A model generated the notes under the pieces. It did no database searches. It was not told the DNA's origin and saw only the letters and a program-made list of their open reading frames with translations. From positions 109,008,043 to 109,072,042 of the forward strand of contig NC_077228.1 in assembly GCF_027887165.1 (NCBI RefSeq): a stretch of 64,000 nt of DNA, read 5' to 3'. Below, in pieces: positions 1 through 10,414 of the stretch (its first letter is position 1; every line of letters begins with the position of its first letter). The translations under genes were made by a program, and so were the position numbers. The stretch is from Monodelphis domestica (lineage: Eukaryota; Chordata; Mammalia; Didelphimorphia; Didelphidae).

Positions 1-103
1 AGCCTAATAATAATAATAATAATTGCTAATGTTTAAGTAATATTTACTTTGCGCCAGGCACTGTGCTAAGTGCTTAATAATAATAACAATAATAGCTAAC
101 CTC
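1..103 (-). mobile_element. Old MIR/L2-type remnant
   Basis: Contains the antisense 3' motif GCCAGGCACTGTGCTAAGTG between two AAT-rich runs, which is typical of MIR and L2 ends. It is too short to choose a family. Confidence 0.4.
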
Positions 104-243
104 TTGGGTTCAAATCCGGCTTCAGACACTTCCTTGATGTATGGCCCTGGCCAAGTCACTGAACCCCCTTTGCCTGGTCCTTACCACTCTTCTGCCTTGG
201 AACTGATACTTAGTATTGATTCTTGAAGGTAAGGCTTTACAAA
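104..243 (+). mobile_element. SINE1 (5'-truncated)
   Basis: This family is a tRNA-derived SINE whose head carries a B box (GGTTCAAATC). Its body runs through a CAAGTCACT motif to CTTACCACTCTTCTGCCTTGG and a tail ending GGTAAGG. This copy starts just before the B box, so the A box is missing. Confidence 0.7.
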
Positions 244-377
244 ATAACAAATGTTAAAGATAGATGAAAGTGAGGGGAGAGTGCATTGTAGGCATGGAGA
301 ACAGACCATGCAAAGGCAAGGAGATTGAAAGAGATTCTTTTGTGTCTGAAACTCAAACATCCAAAATAAAACTCACT

Positions 378-757
378 CTTTCCCCCTCCCCTCTTCAAGG
401 GTTCCTTTATGTTCCAAATCCCCCAGACTCAAAACCTCGAATCCATTCTCAGCTCCTGTCTGTTACCTGCCCCCCTCCATATTTGATCAGTTGCCGAATT
501 ATGTCATTTCTCCCCACACAACATCTGTCATGCACTCCCTGTCTCCACCTACCCAGTCACCAGCTGTGGTACCCAGAACATTGCAATAGCACCTGCTTGG
601 TCTCTCTGCTTTAGGCTTCTTCCCTTTCTAATCTAGTCATTTCCCTAAATCATAGGGCTAACTCAGTCCCCTTTCCTTTCCAGATTCAGTAAATTGAAAC
701 GACTCCCTCCTACCCTTAGGATCAAATACAAAGTCTTCTGTTGGGTACTTAAAGCTT
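378..757 (+). mobile_element. L2 LINE fragment, left part
   Basis: Diverged L2 (CR1-clade LINE) ORF2 3' region. It keeps the order of L2 landmarks: a cytosine-rich start, the AATCAGTTGCC-like stretch, then GGATCAAATACAAAGT. It continues after the SINE1 at 758-940. Confidence 0.65.
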
Positions 758-940
758 TTTTTTTTTTAACCCTCATCTTCTGTCTTGGAATCAATACTGT
801 GGATTGGTTCTAAGGCAGAAGGGCTAGGCAATGGGGGTTAAGTGACTTGCCCAGGATCACACAGCTAGGAAGTGTCTGAGGTCAGATTGGAACCTAGGAC
901 CTCCATCTCCAAGCTTGGCACTCTAGTTATCCCCACTGAA
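758..940 (-). mobile_element. SINE1 inserted in L2
   Basis: Antisense SINE1 with its poly(T) start, GGGCTAGGCAATGGGGGTTA core and antisense B box. It splits the surrounding L2. Confidence 0.85.
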
Positions 941-1412
941 ATCTTTTTACACTTTGTTATTTATTTCACATGCTGCTTTCTTGCTCTCCTACTTTAATCC
1001 CTCCCTAGGTCCTAGTGATGTGTCATCCCCTATAATAATGGTCTCCGTGGTGTTCCTTGCTCATGACACCTGATGCTCCGTTTCTCATCTCTGCTCCTTT
1101 GCTGTCCCCCATGTCTGGGATGCTGTTTCTTCATTTTTGCCCCTAGTTTCCCCGGCTTCTGTCAAGACTCAGATCAAATCTGACCTTCTGCAGGAGGTCT
1201 TTCTCCAAGCTCCCAGCCACTAATGCCTTCCCCTCTAAGATTACTCTCTGCCTATTCTATCCATCTGATCTACACCTCCTTATTTTCATGCTTGTCTCCC
1301 CCTTTAGAACATCAGCTCCTTGAGGCCAGGGGCAATTTTGATCTTTCTTTATATCCTTAGCATTTAGTCCAATAGGAAACACTTAATAAATCTTTCTTTG
1401 ACTTAGAAACAG
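941..1412 (+). mobile_element. L2 LINE fragment, right part with 3' end
   Basis: Continues the L2 from the other side of the SINE1 through AGCTCCTTGAGGCCAGGGG to the terminal AATAAAT motif, so it reaches the L2 3' end. Confidence 0.75.
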
Positions 1413-1449
1413 TAAGAAAGTCAGTTTGGCTAGGCTGTGAATTTTTGGA

Positions 1450-1682
1450 GAGAATTGGGTGGCTCAGTGGGCACAGTGTTAGATCAGGAGTCAAGAAGAC
1501 TGGAATTGAAGTTTAGCCTCAGCTATGTGACCCTGGACAAGTCACTTAACCCTGTTTGCCTCAGTTTCCTCATCTACAAAATAAGCTGAACAAGAAAATG
1601 GCAACCTTTTCCAGGTTCTTTGCCAAGAAAACTTCATATAGGGTCACAAAGAGTCATACATAACTAAAACGACTGAATAATG
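1450..1682 (+). mobile_element. MAR1 SINE
   Basis: Marsupial MAR1: tRNA-like head (TGGCTCAGTGG), CORE region with CTCAGTTTCCTCATCT, and a tail with GCCAAGAAAAC and AGAGTCATACATAACT. MAR1 tails resemble BovB/RTE LINE ends, which implies RTE machinery mobilised it. Confidence 0.8.
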
Positions 1683-1737
1683 ACAACATAAGCCCACAAA
1701 GGCCAGCATCAGGATCCTGGTGGGTTGTAAAAGTAAT

Positions 1738-1965
1738 AGAGTCAGCAAAGTGGTCCAGTGGATAGAGGGCTGAGCCAGAGTCAAGAAGAACTAAATTCAT
1801 TTACTAGCTGTGTGAGGTCTCTTCAATTCTGTTTGCCTCAGTTTCCTCAACTGTAAAATGGTGATAATCATACCCCGACTTGTAGAGGTCAAATGAAATA
1901 AAATTTGTTAAGCACTCAGCACAAAGCCCACCACATAGTAGGTGATGTACAAACACTTGCTTCCT
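1738..1965 (+). mobile_element. MIR/MON1-type CORE-SINE
   Basis: Head AGTGGATAGAGGGCTGAG, core CCTCAGTTTCCTCAACTG and a 3' part with CACATAGTAGGTG. This is an old CORE-SINE; the exact subfamily is not assigned. Confidence 0.6.
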
Positions 1966-2002
1966 TCTTTAGGAGAAAGCCACTGAGTTTAATGAATAAA
2001 AG

Positions 2003-2330
2003 AGAGCCATCTTTCAAGAATATCACTTTGGCAGTTGTGTAAAGGACGGGTTGGAGAGGGGGGAGGCACTGGAGACAGGGAGAACAAGTAGAAGACTTTT
2101 GTAGCAGTCTGGGGAAGAGGCAATGAAGGCCTGAATTAGAGTGGTGACCATTTGAGTGGAGAGAAGAGGCTGCATTAGAGAGGTATTGTGGAGGCAGAAT
2201 CCACAAGATGATCAACTGATTGGATGCGAGGCAGCTAAATGGGATAGTGTGGGTTGTACATGTGTCTTCAAAGCCTGCTCGCTCTCGGATCAGACTCAAT
2301 TTGGGGAGGAAATGAGACACTCGTGAGTGA
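2003..2330 (-). mobile_element. L2 LINE fragment
   Basis: The purine-rich strand is the complement of L2 ORF2 sequence (antisense of the 'ctccaatccatcctcc' and 'cctggactactgc' landmarks). It is diverged and holds no open frame. Confidence 0.6.
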
Positions 2331-2481
2331 GTCAGTGAACATTTAACAAATGAGACTTATTTTGCCCAAACAAGCAAGGATATACAGTAAGGATACAATG
2401 GTACTTCATCTTCAGCTATGGTAGAGCTGGCCTCCCTGCCTCCTCATGGAAACATGTCTGACAAACTCAGAGCCTCCTTTT

Positions 2482-2665
2482 TTATAATAATATACTATTA
2501 CTAGTACATATATATAAATAAATTTATACTATTTATATGTTATTATATGTTAATATATTATATAAATATATACTATTTATAATAATATACTATCATACTA
2601 ATATATAACATTATACTAATATAGATATAAAAACAATATAATAATAAACTGCCAGAGTAAAATAT
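2482..2665. repeat. AT-rich degenerate (TATA)n tract
   Basis: About 180 bp made almost only of A and T, with repeated TATATAAAT and ATAATATACTA motifs. It is low-complexity sequence. Confidence 0.8.
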
Positions 2666-2789
2666 AATTGGGAGATGCTGAACAAAATAAGTAAAAATGC
2701 AATATGACAGAAATAATGCTGATTTGTGGTTTTCTAAGTCAATCTGTATCCCATAAAAATTGGTTTCTATTTGAGTTGGGCTGAGATTT

Positions 2790-2980
2790 TTCCCCCCTAA
2801 AAAATTTTCCTTCTGTTTTAGAATTGATATTAAGGATTAGAGATTTTAAGGGCTAGATGACTGGGGTTCACTTACTTGCCCAATTTCACACAGCTAGGAA
2901 GTGTCTGAGGCCACATTGGAACCCAGGACCTCCCATCTCCAGACCTGACTCTCTATCCATTGAGCCACTAGCTGCCCCTG
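2790..2980 (-). mobile_element. SINE1
   Basis: Antisense SINE1: CCTTCTGTTTTAGAATTGAT start, CACACAGCTAGGAAGTGTCT core, and GAGCCACTAGCTGCCCC at its head end. Near full length. Confidence 0.85.
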
Positions 2981-3065
2981 GGCTAGGACTTTTTAAGACT
3001 CTTGGACTAGGAAGCTGCCCCAGGGAAGATGAGACTAAAGAAAGTTGGGTCAGGAAAATGCTGGT

Positions 3066-3256
3066 CCATCCCAGAGTGCTGGATTTCAAGTTAGGGAGAC
3101 CTGTCTTATGACCTTGGGCAAACCATCCATCCAACTTCTTTCAGACTTGGTTTCCTCTTTGGTAAAATGGGGGGATAATAAGAGTAACTCTCACTGGGTT
3201 ATTGTGAGGATTGAATGAGATAATATATGTAAAGGACTTTGCAAACCTTAAAGGAC
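3066..3256 (+). mobile_element. MIR/MON1-type CORE-SINE
   Basis: Contains CTTGGGCAAACC, TTGGTTTCCTCTTTGG, the GAATGAGATAATATATGTAA stretch and GCAAACCTTAAAGG, the usual 3' half of these CORE-SINEs. Confidence 0.65.
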
Positions 3257-3700
3257 TTCCAGGATGACTGGAAGTATGGCGGTGCCCTTGATAGCAATAA
3301 GAATATTAGGAAAAATGGGGGAAGGACGTTAGAGAGGAAAGACAATGCTACTGTTTTGGACATGTTTTAGGCATGCTGAATTCTGTGATATTTCTAGTTT
3401 AAGATATCCAATATGCAGTTGGAGGTGGGGTATTGGAGCTTACGAGACAGTCTAGGGCTAGCTACATAGATCTGGGAGTCCTCTCCATTGAGACGGTAAT
3501 TAAACCCTTGGGAGCTGATAAAAGACAGAAAAGAGAAGAGGGCCCAAGGGATGGAGAAAAGGCCATCAGATTTAGCAATTAAGAGATCATTGGTGCCTTT
3601 GGAGGCAGCAGTATCAGTTAAACAATGAGGTTGGAAGCTGGATATAAGAGGTACAAAGAATTAGATGGTTTCGAGGAGGAAGATGGGGTATTTAGTGTAC
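3257..3700 (-). mobile_element. L2 LINE fragment (reverse-transcriptase region)
   Basis: The complement carries L2 landmarks around the RT: antisense of 'aacatgtccaaaac' near 3355-3370 and of the stretch before the catalytic aspartates near 3440-3520. No open frame survives. Confidence 0.65.
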
Positions 3701-3790
3701 ACTACCTTAAATCCAACAATAAGTATTTTTATTATGCCAAGCACAGAACAAGATGCTCACATGCAAAGACAAAAATAAAACAATGCCTAT
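3701..3790 (-). mobile_element. L2 3'-end fragment, left of MAR1
   Basis: Antisense L2 3' end (TATGCCAAGCACAGAACAAG). The sequence continues to the right of the MAR1 at 3801-4044, up to about 4180. Confidence 0.5.
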
Positions 3791-3800
3791 CTTCAAGAAG

Positions 3801-4044
3801 GGGCAGCTAGGTAGTACAGAGGATAAAACATCAGGCCTACAGTCAAGAGGCTCTGAGTTCCAATATGACCTCAGACAGGACACAAGCTGTAAGACTCTAG
3901 GCAGATCATTTAACTTTGTTTGTCTCAATTTCCTTGTTTGTAAAATGAGCTGGAGAAGGAAATGGCAACCCACTCCAGTGTCCTTGTCAGGAAAACTCCC
4001 AATGAAGTCATGGAGAGTTGGCCACCATGACCAAACAAACAAAC
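3801..4044 (+). mobile_element. MAR1 SINE with target duplication
   Basis: Near-complete MAR1 with GGAGAAGGAAATGGCAACCC in its tail. It is bounded by a perfect 10-bp direct repeat CTTCAAGAAG at 3791-3800 and 4045-4054, the target duplication made when it entered the old L2 end. Confidence 0.85.
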
Positions 4045-4054
4045 CTTCAAGAAG

Positions 4055-4180
4055 CTTATTTTCTAATAAAGGGAGGAAGAAAGAGAGAATGCAATATACA
4101 TTGAGAAGGATGTTAACAGGAGATAGGGAAATTACAATTATTTATATATTTCTCTTATCTCCTTTACTAAGGCTATGTTG
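4055..4180 (-). mobile_element. L2 3'-end fragment, right of MAR1
   Basis: GCTTATTTTCTAATAAAGGG continues the antisense L2 end (complement of 'agaatgtaagctcc'). It is badly worn towards 4180. Confidence 0.4.
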
Positions 4181-4204
4181 AATTTATCCTGTCTCTACCA
4201 GAGC

Positions 4205-4390
4205 TCTGCATATATCTGGGATTTAATAAATATTTATTGAATAGAATTCAGTCCTCATTTTTAAATTCCTTGAGAGCAGAGATCCTGTTCTTATTTATCT
4301 TTACACTCCCATAATACTTTACCCAATGCTTTGTATACAGTAGGTACTTAATAAATGTTTCTTAAATGAGTGAGCAGATGAATAGATAGC
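4205..4390 (+). mobile_element. L2 3' end
   Basis: CCTTGAGAGCAGAGATCCTG followed by GTAGGTACTTAATAAATGTT is the sense L2 terminus. Confidence 0.7.
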
Positions 4391-4595
4391 ACTAATTCTA
4401 GTATCCCAGGATATAAAGGACAATTCTATGTTTTCCCTGTCCACTTTGCTCATTAAAGTTTGGGATCCAGGGCTTTTATTTGAGAATAAGATTGGCTAGG
4501 TACTGCTTACCCTAGCAAAAGTTCAAGACTGGGACAGAGGTGAGGGAGGTTTTACCAGAACTCTTTGTCACGCCCCTAATTGGAATAACTAATTG

Positions 4596-4853
4596 AGATA
4601 GTTAAGTAGCTCAGGGGATAGAGTGAGTTCTGGGCTTGGAGTCAGGAAGAATCATATCTTCCATCAGTTCAAAGCTGGTCTCAGATATTTGCCAGATTTA
4701 TAATCCTGAGCAAGTCACTCAACCCTATTTACTTCAGTTTCCTCATCTGTAAAATGAGATGGAGAAGGAAATGGCAAACCAGTGCAGTATCTTTGTCAAG
4801 AAAACCCTAAATGGGGTCATGAAGAGTTGGACACCACAGAAGCAACTCAAAAA
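4596..4853 (+). mobile_element. MAR1 SINE
   Basis: Full MAR1 order: head with AGCTCAGGGGATAGAGT, GTTTCCTCATCTGTAAAATG, GGAGAAGGAAATGGCAAACC, then GGGGTCATGAAGAGTTGGAC. Confidence 0.85.
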
Positions 4854-4924
4854 CTGGGATTTGATGGTGGTGGTGGTAGCATCTGCCGGCATTGACCCAT
4901 CACAAATAAAAATATGTTAGCTTA

Positions 4925-5080
4925 TAGGATTAAAGCTTTAGAACTGAAAGGGACCTGAGAGGTCATCTAGTCCACCCTTTTAGTTTTACAGATAGGAATT
5001 GAGGCTCAGAGAGACATTAAGTGTCTTGGCCAATGTCACACAGTTTAAGATGAATAAGCAACAGGATTTTGTAAGGTCTA
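4925..5080 (-). mobile_element. MIR-type CORE-SINE
   Basis: GAGGTCATCTAGTCCA, TTGAGGCTCAGAGAGACATT and GCCAATGTCACACAG form the antisense MIR-like consensus. Diverged. Confidence 0.6.
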
Positions 5081-5089
5081 GAGCTGGAA

Positions 5090-6098
5090 ACATATATCCA
5101 GACTCTACTCTTCTGACCAGCATCACCATCTATCTATTGGATGTTTCCAAACTGTTTGTCCTAGAGACATCTCAAACCCAACTCATCCAAAACAGAACAC
5201 TTTGTCTTCCCCCCAAACCCACCTATTTCCATTGAACATGTCACTATTCTTCTATTTGCCCAGATTCATAAACTAGTTATCATCCTCTTCTTACTCTCCT
5301 TCACCCCACATAGCTAACCACTTGCCAAATCTTGCCATATCTACTTTTCACAGCTCTTACATCCAACCCTATGTATACAATTATCATCCTAGTTCAGGCC
5401 TTCATGTTTTTTCACCAAGATTATCACAACTTCTGAATTTGTGTCTCTGTCTCAAATCTTCCCACATTTAATCCATCCTCTATGCAGATTTTCCTTAAGA
5501 GTAGATCTGACCATGTCACTGCTCTATTCATTAAACTCCAAAAAGGGAGCCATTGCTCTTGATTTATTTCTGCTAGTATTGACTATGAACTTCTCTGTCT
5601 TGAACAGATTTTCATTATCTCTTCCAAAATTATCTTTCCAGCCTCACTGTTCATTATTTCCCTTTATGTTCTCTAAACATAATTCTCTTTGTTCTTCACA
5701 CTTAGCATTCCTCTTCTCATGTCTGTGACTTTGTATCGTGGTCTCCTGTGCCTAGAATGCATTCCCTCCTCACCTCTGGTTCATAGAATCTTTCATTTCC
5801 TTTAAGATGCAGCTCAAGTACTGTCTATTGCATAGTTTCCCCTGTCTTCCCCCCAAATTCTAGTTGGGGAATCTGGGAAATCCTGGGAAATCCTCCCAGA
5901 TTCCCATATATTTAACCATCTTGAATTTAATCACTTTATATTTAGTCTATATGAACTTCTTGGTGCCTCCATTAGAAGGTAAGCTTTTTGAGATCAGGGA
6001 TTGCATCTTTGTATTTGTGCCTAATACCATGCCTGGATGTATGTATGTTATGTAGGTGATACATAAATTCTTTTTTGCTTATTGATTAGATTGATGCT
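5090..6098 (+). mobile_element. L2 LINE, about 1 kb of 3' half
   Basis: A long collinear L2 copy: AGATCTGACCATGTCACTGC at about 5500, ATTAAACTCCAAAAAGGGAG at about 5530, a CTTTCCAGCCTCACT-like stretch near 5635, and the 3' end with GGTAAGCTTTTTGAGATCAG near 5970. Heavily mutated, so old. Confidence 0.75.
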
Positions 6099-6144
6099 AT
6101 ATTCGTAAATTCTTTGAATGTATCCCCTTTGTGCTATAGAAAAT

Positions 6145-6213
6145 ATCTTTGCCAAGAAAACCCCAAATGGGATCATGAAGAGTCGGGCATGACTAAAACA
6201 ACTGAACAACAAA
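6145..6213 (+). mobile_element. MAR1 tail only
   Basis: Only the RTE-like tail is present: TTTGCCAAGAAAACCCCAAA, then AAGAGTCGGGCATGACT, then ACAACTGAACAAC. A strongly 5'-truncated MAR1. Confidence 0.75.
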
Positions 6214-7784
6214 CCTTTGGTAGAGAGATAGTAAAATCTTAGGATATAGTATAGGGATCATCTTTCATTAGAGTATAGCAATTAGAAATACAAACTGAAC
6301 ATAAAAATCATTTTCTCTAGACTAGCAATATTTTGAGGGGTGGCAAATAGATATCATTCTAGTCCAGTATCCCCTCTTTGAGGAGAGTAGCCTTCTGGTC
6401 CCAATCTCCTATTCCTTTCCAAGTAGGAAACAAAGTCTTCTTTGGAAAGACTTGGGCAATATTCCAGAGATATATGCTCATGCTTCCCTATGAGCCAACT
6501 CCAGAGAATACTCATGTGGACAACAAACATACGTTACATACACATTCTTCAAAATTCAGCTCCAAGTGTTTATCTTTCCTGAGCTCCCTTCTGCCTCTGA
6601 ATTCCTCTAGCAGTTATTGCCTATTTCATTTACTAAATGCTTAATATATACCATTCTCCCTCACTAATTCCCTTTTTATAAGTGATGGGGGGTTATTCCA
6701 GTTACCCCATATAATCAATTCTGATCCACCACTCCCAGCTCAGTTGGTGAAGTCATAGATGGAAACAGGTAACAGAGACAACAAGGTGTTAATGTGTTAA
6801 AGAAGTGTAAAGATGTGTTTGCACTCTGCTATCCTTTTATGAAGTGTGAAGTTTTCCTTAATGAAATAAAAGAACAGTTAGCTCTTAGCTGACTAAGGAG
6901 AAGTCAATCCCTCAATCTTAAAAAGGTAGAACACACTCTCTAGGGAAACACAGAGAGTCAAAGCAGGAGAGTTTTGTTTAATGTGATCTCTGGCAGCAAA
7001 GAAGAGAGCCAGTAATGGAGAAGATGCTGAGGCCCTGAGAGGATACAGCTCTTTGCATTTCCCTTAATGTATCTAGTAGAGAGTAGCATGGTATGGGAGA
7101 CTTCTCTAATCTCCCTTACCCCAATGACTATGGCACTACTTGACCAGTAGGAGACACCTCACTCAGCAAGAAAAATATAGCCAAGGCATGTGATCTCTGG
7201 AAGCAAAGAAGAGAGTCAACTATAAATTAAAGAAAAAATTATCCTTACCATTTGGGAGATGGCTTAAAATGAGGACCAGACCCAAAGGTCAATGTGAATA
7301 ATCTGCTAAACAAAAATCTTACATCTGGGAAGAAAGAGCATGAGAAGAAAAGAAGAAGAGAAGGCACATCAGGGCTGATTAGTATTTGAATTGTCTTGGA
7401 CATTTGTGTTCCCTTTGTGTAATCTTGGGCCACTTTCCTTACTCATGCCATGTGCATTTGTAGAAGAATGCAACCCAGGTTTATGGGGGAAATGTTTTAT
7501 TGCTGTTACCATTTCAATAAATGCTTGGCTTTGAGCTAATTGAGTCTAACGACTGATAATTAAAGGTAAACACTTGGTAAGGGCCATTCTAGGAAAGTAA
7601 ACCCACAGAGTGCCCCCCCCAAGTCCTGAATGGCAACAAATGGTCTTTTCCTAAGAGTCCATCAGCTGGAGGCACATAAGATATAGAAGGAGAAAGAAGG
7701 AGATTCTAGTTTGTTCAGCAAGAATGCACCTTTAGGCAGAGGAAGAAGGAAGGAAAAGGCATTCACAGAGGATATACTATGACA
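6214..7784. other. Mostly unrecognised sequence
   Basis: I recognise no gene or clear repeat family in this 1.6 kb. It holds a 31-bp direct repeat at 6981-7011 and 7188-7218 (2 mismatches), a possible L2 scrap at 6540-6660, and an AATAAA at about 7516. Open frames are short and unlike known proteins. Confidence 0.5.
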
Positions 7785-7912
7785 CAAGAAGATAAAGAAA
7801 AGACAGCCTTCATCTGTCCTGTGAGTTTTTACCAATTTGAGCATATGCCTTCAGGAGATTTCTGGGACCTCTGCCATTTATAAACAGCTCATGGAAAAGG
7901 CGATTGTTTTGG
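7785..7912 (+). pseudogene. Coding-like segment, unknown parent (copy A)
   Basis: Aligns by eye to 10133-10255, sharing GCCTTCATCTGTCC, AGGAGATTTCT and AAACAGCTCATGGAAAAGGC. It looks like a more decayed relative of that segment, with the frame not kept. Parent gene or element not recognised. Confidence 0.4.
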
Positions 7913-8137
7913 AGATGTTGATTAATCTAGATGATCTCAGAGTGTTTGGAAAGACTTCAGCAATATAAATATATAAGAACATGGGGTATTTCCACATAGA
8001 TAAGTTGTTAAAGGATCAAAAAAGGCATTAATAAGAAGAATCACAAACTATTAAAAAACTATATGAAAAAATACTCCAAGTCACTACTAATAAGAATTAA
8101 GAATTAAGGAGCTCTGAGTTTTACTATATACAGTCTT

Positions 8138-8359
8138 TCTTTCTTTATTTGTTTATTTTAAACCCTTACCTTCCTTCTTGTCAATACTGTCAATACTGTG
8201 TATTGGCTCCAAGGCAGAAGAGCGATAAGGGTTAGGCAATGGGGGTTAAGTGACTTGCCCAGGGTCACACAGCTGGGAAGTGTCTAAGGACAGATTTGAA
8301 CCTAGGACCTCCTGTCTCTAGGCCTGGCTCTCAATACACTGAGCCACCCAGCTGCCCCC
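8138..8359 (-). mobile_element. SINE1 with target duplication
   Basis: Full-length antisense SINE1 from AAACCCTTACCTTCC to GAGCCACCCAGCTGCCCC. Its flanks ACTATATACAGTCTT (8123-8137) and ACTATACAGTCTT (8360-8372) are a slightly decayed target duplication. CAATACTGT is locally duplicated near its 3' end. Confidence 0.85.
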
Positions 8360-8439
8360 ACTATACAGTCTTGAGATGGTCAAATATGACCAAAGATGAA
8401 AATATTAACTGTAGTTAGAGCAAAACAGCCACACAAATA

Positions 8440-8560
8440 TGGAGGTGTGAATTGGCTCAACTACTCTGGAAAACAACTAGAAACTATATTAGTGTATCTA
8501 CAAACTGTTTATCTATAATAGGAAAAATCCCATATTTGCAAACATATTCATACAACACTT
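8440..8560 (+). mobile_element. Old L1 ORF2 scrap
   Basis: GGTGTGAATTGGCTCAACTA and CTCTGGAAAACAACTAGAAA match the L1 ORF2 C-terminal region seen intact at 15800 (GTTGTGAATTGATTCAACCA), but are much more diverged. Confidence 0.5.
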
Positions 8561-8756
8561 AAAAAAAACAACCCTACCTACCTTCTATGTTAGAATTGAT
8601 TCTAAGTGTTGGTTCCAAGACAGAAGAGCAGTAAGGGCTAGGCAATTGAGGTTAAGTGACTTGCCCAGGGTCACACAGCTAGAAAATGTCTGAGGTCTGA
8701 GTTGAATTCTAGGTCTGGCTTTCAATCCACTAAGCTACCCAGATTGCCTCCATATT
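8561..8756 (-). mobile_element. SINE1
   Basis: Antisense SINE1 with its A-rich start, GGCTAGGCAATTGAGGTTAA core and GCTACCCAGATTGCCTCC head end. Confidence 0.85.
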
Positions 8757-8821
8757 GTACATTTTAAACAAAGCATTACTAAACAATTGCTTTAAAGGGA
8801 GACATTGAAAGAACATCTATT

Positions 8822-8905
8822 CATCAATAAATAAACATTTAAATTAAGTACCTACTATGTGTCAAACCTCCTGCTAAGCCCCAGAGATACAAAAAGAGGC
8901 ATTAG
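8822..8905 (-). mobile_element. L2 3' end
   Basis: TAAGTACCTACTATGTGTCA and GCTAAGCCCCAGAGATACAA are the antisense L2 terminus. Confidence 0.6.
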
Positions 8906-9550
8906 ATTAGGTAGAAACTGCTGGCCTCAAGCTGTCAACTGACAAGCTCCAGTACCGCAGAGTCACCGTCAAGAATGTAGATCACATAGAATCTCAGTGG
9001 CGAATGAATAATGAGAAGGCAGAAGCGCTCATCCCCTAGCTATGTTATCAGAAGCAGATGACATTTCTCTGGTTTGGGGACTTTTATCTATCAGAGATTG
9101 GTGAAAGACGAGGCCTTAATCTTCGCCTCACAATATCATCCACTGGCATGTGATTGAGAAGAACCTTAAGTAGGACAGAAGAGCCCAACCTGGAAACCTG
9201 GCCCCCTGGACATTTTAGAGAGGTGGCTTTGCAAGTAGGTACACTTAAGGACTTGTTAAGCTGATCCATAAATGCATAATGTTGCCTTTTGCCCATCCAA
9301 GCAAACTCCGTTATACTCATTTCCTTTCAGTCACCTCCACCATGCCTTAGAAGTCTTTTCTGTCCCGAAAGATCTCTAGCCCTAGAATTCAGATACTGAA
9401 AGTACCTTTCGCCTTGGGACCTCTCTTTCTATTTCGGGTCCCTAGAAGAATTTCTGTTTAGGGGAGCATCTAAGCCTACCATTCACTTCCCAACAGGAGA
9501 CACTCCTCTCAATGTCTCTAGAATGTCGACCCTTTATAGTTTTCTTTTAT
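8906..9550. other. Unrecognised unique sequence
   Basis: About 640 bp with no repeat family I recognise. An open stretch on the minus strand (9084-9320) resembles no family I know. It has more CpG than the surrounding repeats. Confidence 0.45.
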
Positions 9551-9637
9551 TAGTTATGTTTCTCATTAGAATGTAAGTCTCTTGGAGGTACGAACTGTCT
9601 CTTTTTTCAGGAATTTTTTATTTCCAGAGCTTAGCAC
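9551..9637 (+). mobile_element. L2 3' end, left of SINE1
   Basis: TTAGAATGTAAGTCTCTTGG and CCAGAGCTTAGCACATGG are the L2 terminus. It resumes at 9862-9892 with GAGCATTTGTTGACC after the SINE1. Confidence 0.7.
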
Positions 9638-9649
9638 ATGGCAAGCATT

Positions 9650-9849
9650 ATTTTTATTTATTTTTGTTTAAGCCCTTACCTTCCATCTTAGAATCAATAC
9701 TGCATATTGGTTCCAAGATGGAAGAGTGGTAAGGGCTAGGCAATGGGGGTTAAGTGACTTGCCCAGGGTAACATAGCTAGGAAATGTCAAAGGCCATTTT
9801 TGAACCTAGGACCTCCCATCTTTAAGCCTGGCTCTCAATCCACTGCCCA
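9650..9849 (-). mobile_element. SINE1 with 12-bp target duplication
   Basis: Antisense SINE1 bounded by perfect repeats ATGGCAAGCATT at 9638-9649 and 9850-9861. It interrupts an L2 3' end. Confidence 0.9.
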
Positions 9850-9892
9850 ATGGCAAGCATTTAATGAGCATTTGTTGACCGACTGACCAACT

Positions 9893-10059
9893 CTAGGAGG
9901 AGTGGAGATGGTTTTGTGCCAGGGGCGCAATGGTCTCCAGAGGCTTATAGTATTTGCCTGTAAAAGGCTTATGCTTCATTCCATTCACAAATTGGAGTTC
10001 TTGGCTATGGAGTGGTCTGCTATTGATAAGTTTCTAAATTATGTGTATTAAGCTTCATT
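9893..10059. other. No recognised feature
   Basis: Unique-looking sequence between the L2 end and the coding-like segment. Nothing supportable. Confidence 0.4.
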
Positions 10060-10290
10060 TCTGGTATGAATGAACAACCATCCATGGTGATACTTGCTGC
10101 TGTACCTGAAAAGCTTGTACTCCCAGATTCAATGACAGAAGAGGATAAGGAAAAGATAGCCTTCATCTGTCCAGTGGATTTTGCCAATTTGTACACATGC
10201 CTCCAGGAGATTTCTAGGAGCCTTGCCATTTTTAAACAGCTCATGGAAAAGGCAACTTGGAACATGAACTATCTGTAGATGTCGTTCCTA
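10060..10290 (+). pseudogene. Coding-like segment, unknown parent (copy B)
   Basis: An open stretch from about 10066 to 10278 gives a 70-residue peptide starting MNEQPSMVILAAVPEKLVLP, with an acidic-basic patch (MTEEDKEKIAF), then FANLYTCLQEISRSL. The composition is protein-like rather than repeat-like. Its last 120 bp match 7785-7912. Weaker coding-like sequence may continue to about 10390. I do not recognise the parent; it could be a processed pseudogene or part of an uncatalogued element. Confidence 0.45.
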
Positions 10291-10414
10291 AGTTGTTCAC
10301 CATTAGTCAGCAAAAGTCAACTATGAATTTGGCAAACATTACTTGGCATGGAGAACCAAAGTGGGGGCCCATAATCAAATGCAAGCATACTATTCCTTAA
10401 AGATCTCATGATCC

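Noticed and set aside
7480-7615. AATAAA-containing stretch resembling the end of an LTR
   Set aside because: No matching partner repeat, no clear ends and no adjoining coding remnant, so no LTR element is claimed.
9084-9320. Minus-strand open frame of 78 codons
   Set aside because: No similarity to a family I know and no supporting splice or promoter context.
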